DNA from: Chthoniobacter flavus
GTDB lineage: Bacteria > Verrucomicrobiota > Verrucomicrobiia > Chthoniobacterales > DYNR01
Length of the DNA stretch: 6,080 bases
Direction: 5' to 3'
Assembly (NCBI GenBank): GCA_020720945.1
Contig: DYNR01000043.1
Span: 1 to 6,080 of the forward strand
This document shows, one piece after another, positions 5,829 to 6,080 of the stretch. The notes under the pieces are model-generated. The model did no database searches and was not told the origin of the DNA. It saw nothing but the letters and a program-made list of their open reading frames with translations. The translations under genes and the position numbers were made by a program. The number at the start of each line of letters is the position of its first letter. Positions within the stretch are counted from its first letter, which is position 1.

Positions 5829-6080
5829 AGACACGCATCCGCCCCGCAATTCTTCTTTTTTCTTTCTGCCTGCTCTTTTTGGGCGGCTTGCCTTTTTCGG
5901 CTTTTGCGCAAAATGCGGGAATTACTGCGCCGACTTTGCCGAGCCAGCCAAGCGTCCCGCAAATCGGCGCGCCGTCGTCTCCGGGTGCCCCGCTTGTGAA
6001 TTTGCAACTGGGAGGCGGCAGCGGTCCCCAGAATGTGAGCACGGCGATACAGATCGTGTTCGTGATGACCCTGCTGACCT
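5825..6080 (+). CDS. fliP: Flagellar export-gate protein FliP, 3' partial
   Basis: FliP is the main subunit of the export-gate channel (with FliQ and FliR) in the flagellar type III secretion system. Only the first 85 codons are in the window. Residues 1-28 form a signal peptide, as in other FliP proteins: basic MKTRIR, a hydrophobic stretch, and AFA before Gln29 as the likely cleavage site. A Pro/Ser/Gly-rich spacer (about 30-66) follows. SGPQNVSTAIQIVFVMTLLT (66-85) is then the highly conserved start of the first membrane segment. ATG 5825 overlaps the fliO stop (ATGA). No Shine-Dalgarno is evident, so translation is probably coupled to fliO. The rest, and probably fliQ, fliR and flhB, would lie to the right. 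Confidence 0.93.
   Translation, partial: MKTRIRPAILLFSFCLLFLGGLPFSAFAQNAGITAPTLPSQPSVPQIGAPSSPGAPLVNLQLGGGSGPQNVSTAIQIVFVMTLLT

Overview
This is a flagellar gene cluster, with every recognisable gene on the + strand. In order it holds the 3' part of a hybrid sensor-kinase-like gene, a sigma-54 promoter, and then flgD, flgE, fliL, fliM, fliN, fliO and the first 85 codons of fliP. Base composition looks moderately GC-rich by eye, and codon use looks uniform, so I see no sign of recent transfer and no mobile element, tRNA, rRNA or CRISPR array. The organism is a flagellated, probably Gram-negative bacterium that uses sigma-54 for flagellar transcription. A short FliN rather than a FliY-type fusion argues against a typical Bacillus/Clostridium source. 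The phylum cannot be fixed from the sequence; a PVC-group or other deep-branching diderm origin is only a guess.

Region 1 (1-1577) encodes a PAS - HisKA - GHKL - receiver protein whose reading frame is open at the left edge, so its start lies outside. The phospho-acceptor histidine and the receiver aspartate are intact. The ATP-binding domain keeps the family's overall shape but has lost the N-box asparagines, the G1-box Asp/Gly residues, the F-box and most G2-box glycines. This is the most unusual thing in the window: a probable pseudokinase next to a sigma-54 flagellar operon.

Region 2 (1578-1806) is a 229-base gap with a near-perfect -24/-12 promoter at 1712-1727. It implies transcription from about 1738 and a leader of about 69 bases that can form a hairpin before flgD.

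Region 3 (1807-3850) encodes the hook-assembly pair FlgD (scaffold/cap) and FlgE (hook subunit), both compact versions, followed by FliL, the stator/basal-body-associated membrane protein. Region 4 (3851-4018) is a 168-base gap with three inverted repeats and no clear Shine-Dalgarno site in front of fliM. Region 5 (4019-6080) is a tightly coupled run, fliM-fliN-fliO-fliP. Each junction is a 4-base ATGA overlap. It encodes two C-ring switch proteins, the export-gate assembly factor FliO and the export-gate subunit FliP, which runs off the right edge.

Together the genes supply hook assembly, motor switch and type III export-gate parts, probably driven from the sigma-54 promoter and possibly with a second control point before fliM.
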